Source: CAYRHJ01 sp964424105
Lineage (GTDB): Bacteria; Planctomycetota; Phycisphaerae; UBA1845
Direction of reading: 5' to 3'
DNA length: 64,000 bases
NCBI GenBank assembly: GCA_964424105.1
Contig: CAYRHJ010000014.1
Coordinates: 91,323 to 155,322 of the forward strand
Part shown: in pieces, positions 62,711 to 64,000 of the stretch
How positions within the stretch are numbered: the stretch's first letter is position 1
Layout of the letters: every line of letters begins with the position of its first letter
The notes under the pieces: model-generated
Databases searched by the model: none
Told to the model about the DNA's origin: nothing
Seen by the model: the letters and a program-made list of their open reading frames with translations, nothing else
Position numbers and translations under genes: made by a program

Positions 62711-63319
62711 TTGACGGATTGCGCGCCTTTTCAAGCCATCTTGTTTGTCGGCGGTCCCGGGTCGGGCAAGGGCACCCAGGGCGCCGCGTTGGCCGGCATG
62801 CCCAACATCCGCCATTTGGCCATGGGTGACATATTCCGCGGTTTGGACAAGAGCAGCGACATCGGCCAGGAATTCCTGTCCTATTCAACCAAGGGTCTGC
62901 TGGTTCCCGACGAGTTGACCGTTCGCGTGTGGCACGGGCACGTAAGCGTACGTGTGAAATCAGGTGACATCAAGCCGGACTATCACATTCTACTTTTGGA
63001 TGGGATTCCGCGCACCGCCGACCAGGTCCGACTCATGGACCCCTACCTGAACATCCTGCGAATCATTCACTTGGTCATCCGCGACAAGGAAGTGTTGATT
63101 CAGCGGCTGAAGGGCCGCGCGCTGAAGGGAAACCGTCCCGACGACGACGACGAAGGCGTGATTCGGGAAAGGCTTCGCGTGTACGAGGAATCAACAGCCC
63201 CCGTTTTGAAGGCCTATTCGCCGTCGCTGATATCGGAGATCAACGCCGATCAGTCGCCTTTCGCTGTCTTGCGGGACATCGCCGGCTGCTTGGATGATTG
63301 CCTGCCTCGGACGCTGTAA
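62711..63319 (+). CDS. Adenylate kinase-like nucleotide kinase
   Basis: 202 aa. P-loop FVGGPGSGKGTQGAALAG, then HLAMGDIFRG (NMP-binding), LLLDGIPRTADQ and the Arg-rich lid region RLKGRALKGNRPDDDDEGVI, with ERLRVYEESTAPVL. Short lid, as in adenylate kinases without zinc. It may be adk or a paralogue: GIPRT replaces the usual GFPRT. TTG start at 62711 with AGGTGA about nine bases upstream. Confidence 0.88.
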   Translation: MTDCAPFQAILFVGGPGSGKGTQGAALAGMPNIRHLAMGDIFRGLDKSSDIGQEFLSYSTKGLLVPDELTVRVWHGHVSVRVKSGDIKPDYHILLLDGIPRTADQVRLMDPYLNILRIIHLVIRDKEVLIQRLKGRALKGNRPDDDDEGVIRERLRVYEESTAPVLKAYSPSLISEINADQSPFAVLRDIAGCLDDCLPRTL

Positions 63320-63495
63320 ACGATCGGCTTGCCTCGGAGCTGCTGGCGTAGTGTATCAGAATTGGAATCACCTATCTGAACCGAGCCGCGACCGTCAGGG
63401 TAATAGCGTCCGGGATTTTGCATCATGAAACATGCACACGAAATTAACACAATCTTAACTTGCGCCAGCGCGCTGCGCGCGGTCTACTCCCAGTC

Positions 63496-63795
63496 ATGGC
63501 TGCCAAACGCCACAAGCCGCTGGACCCCGATACGCTGACGCCTTTGGACGGCGTCTACGGCCGACGGCAGGTGCGGCAGCTTGAAGCCTTTCTCGCGACA
63601 CTGCGCACGCGCGAGCGAATCGACGCTCACGGCAATCGTCGGTTGTTCCTTTCCGATCTCTTCGTCGCCCAGTTGCTCGCCTTTCATCATCCCACCGTGC
63701 GAAGTCTCCGCATGCTTGACGCGCTCAGTACCACGGACGTGGCACAACAGGTGTTGCACGCCGCGCGATGGATGTGGCACGCATGCACGGCGGAA
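63496..63795 (+). pseudogene. IS4-type transposase N-terminal remnant
   Basis: From ATG 63496 the frame reads MAAKRHKPLDPDTLTPLDGV, then LFLSDLFVAQLLAFHHPTVR and SLRMLDALSTTDVAQQVLHA, the N-terminal region of an IS4-family group abundant in planctomycetes. It breaks off at a family A repeat; the DDE catalytic core is missing. Confidence 0.65.
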
Positions 63796-63823
63796 GACCG
63801 CTCGCTTCGCGCTCGCGGCTCGT
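63796..63823 (+). repeat. Family A element
   Basis: Ends the transposase remnant on one side and touches the stop codon of the glycosyltransferase on the other. Confidence 0.85.
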
Positions 63824-64000
63824 TAAGGACTCGGTCGCACGACGGTATTGTTGGAGCGCCCCAACACCTTGTCATAGACGGCTAGTGTTTCGGCGGCGGT
63901 GCGGGTCCAGTTGAATTCCGCGGCGCGGCGGATGGAAGCTTCGCGCATGTTGGTACGCAGGGACGCGTTGGAAACGACGTCGAACATCGAGGCGGACCAG
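63823..64000 (-). CDS. C-terminus of a glycosyltransferase (group 1 type), continues beyond window
   Basis: Reading leftwards from the window edge: SMFDVVSNASLRTNMREASI, RRAAEFNWTRTAAETLAVYD, KVLGRSNNTVVRPSP, stop. The spacing of Leu, Met and the FNWTRTAAETLAVYDKVL helix is the usual end of family 4 glycosyltransferases. The TAA stop at 63823-63825 abuts the family A repeat, so the last residues may be repeat-derived. Only 58 residues are visible. Confidence 0.7.
   Translation of the reverse strand, partial: WSASMFDVVSNASLRTNMREASIRRAAEFNWTRTAAETLAVYDKVLGRSNNTVVRPSP

Overview
The window is GC-rich, gene-dense bacterial chromosome, most likely from a planctomycete (Phycisphaerae-like). The evidence is secreted proteins with cohesin-like and dockerin-like segments, a giant HYR/thrombospondin-3 surface protein with a Cys/Gly plus membrane-helix C-terminal tail, small lipoproteins, a planctomycete-style Ser/Thr kinase fragment and short toxin-antitoxin genes. 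Two repeat families also litter the spaces between genes: a GC-rich ~28-bp element (family A, at 11 or more sites) and a perfect hairpin with 9-bp arms around AAA (family B, about 9 sites). No rRNA, tRNA or CRISPR array was found.

Layout. 0-13 kb: a TPR protein, an unknown protein, a cohesin-like secreted protein, an alginate-export type porin, gyrA, a lamin-tail-like secreted protein, a second outer-membrane protein behind a striking inverted repeat, a lipoprotein and ygfZ. 13.3-13.5 kb: a strong candidate small RNA with promoter, C-rich hairpin loops and terminator. 14-23 kb: an STN-like secreted protein, a truncated kinase, a DUF971 protein, an apparently orphan topoisomerase VI A subunit, two hicBA modules, a broken HEPN/MNT pair, a 187-bp direct repeat flanking the second hicBA, and a Ycf46-like AAA+ ATPase. 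23.6-34 kb: housekeeping genes (tgt, yajC, an inositol-monophosphatase family gene, a serA-like dehydrogenase, an esterase-like hydrolase, a deaminase, yceH, a yhaM-like gene, gcvPA, gcvPB). 34.2-36.4 kb: a toxin-antitoxin island (DUF2283 pair, then two PIN genes each followed by a small overlapping gene). 37-43 kb: the giant surface protein, a lipoate-ligase-like gene with a 9-bp microsatellite, and kdsA.

43.6-52.8 kb holds the most interesting unit: five genes that abut or overlap. A 1475-residue protein fuses fatty-acyl reductase, AMP-forming acyl ligase, acyl carrier and PlsC acyltransferase modules. It is followed by a HAD-IB phosphatase, a zinc alcohol dehydrogenase, a LarA-like (nickel-pincer racemase family) protein and a diacylglycerol-kinase family protein. 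The module set resembles the ElbD ether-lipid enzyme of myxobacteria, so I read this as a candidate ether- or alkyl-lipid operon.

53-64 kb: mtnA, a secreted trypsin-like protease with dockerin-like tail, a lipoprotein, a PilZ protein, two ABC-2 permeases without their ATPase, a metallo-beta-lactamase fold hydrolase, a parvulin-like lipoprotein, an adenylate-kinase family gene, a transposase remnant and the C-terminus of a glycosyltransferase. Functions are assigned by reading motifs; no database search was run.
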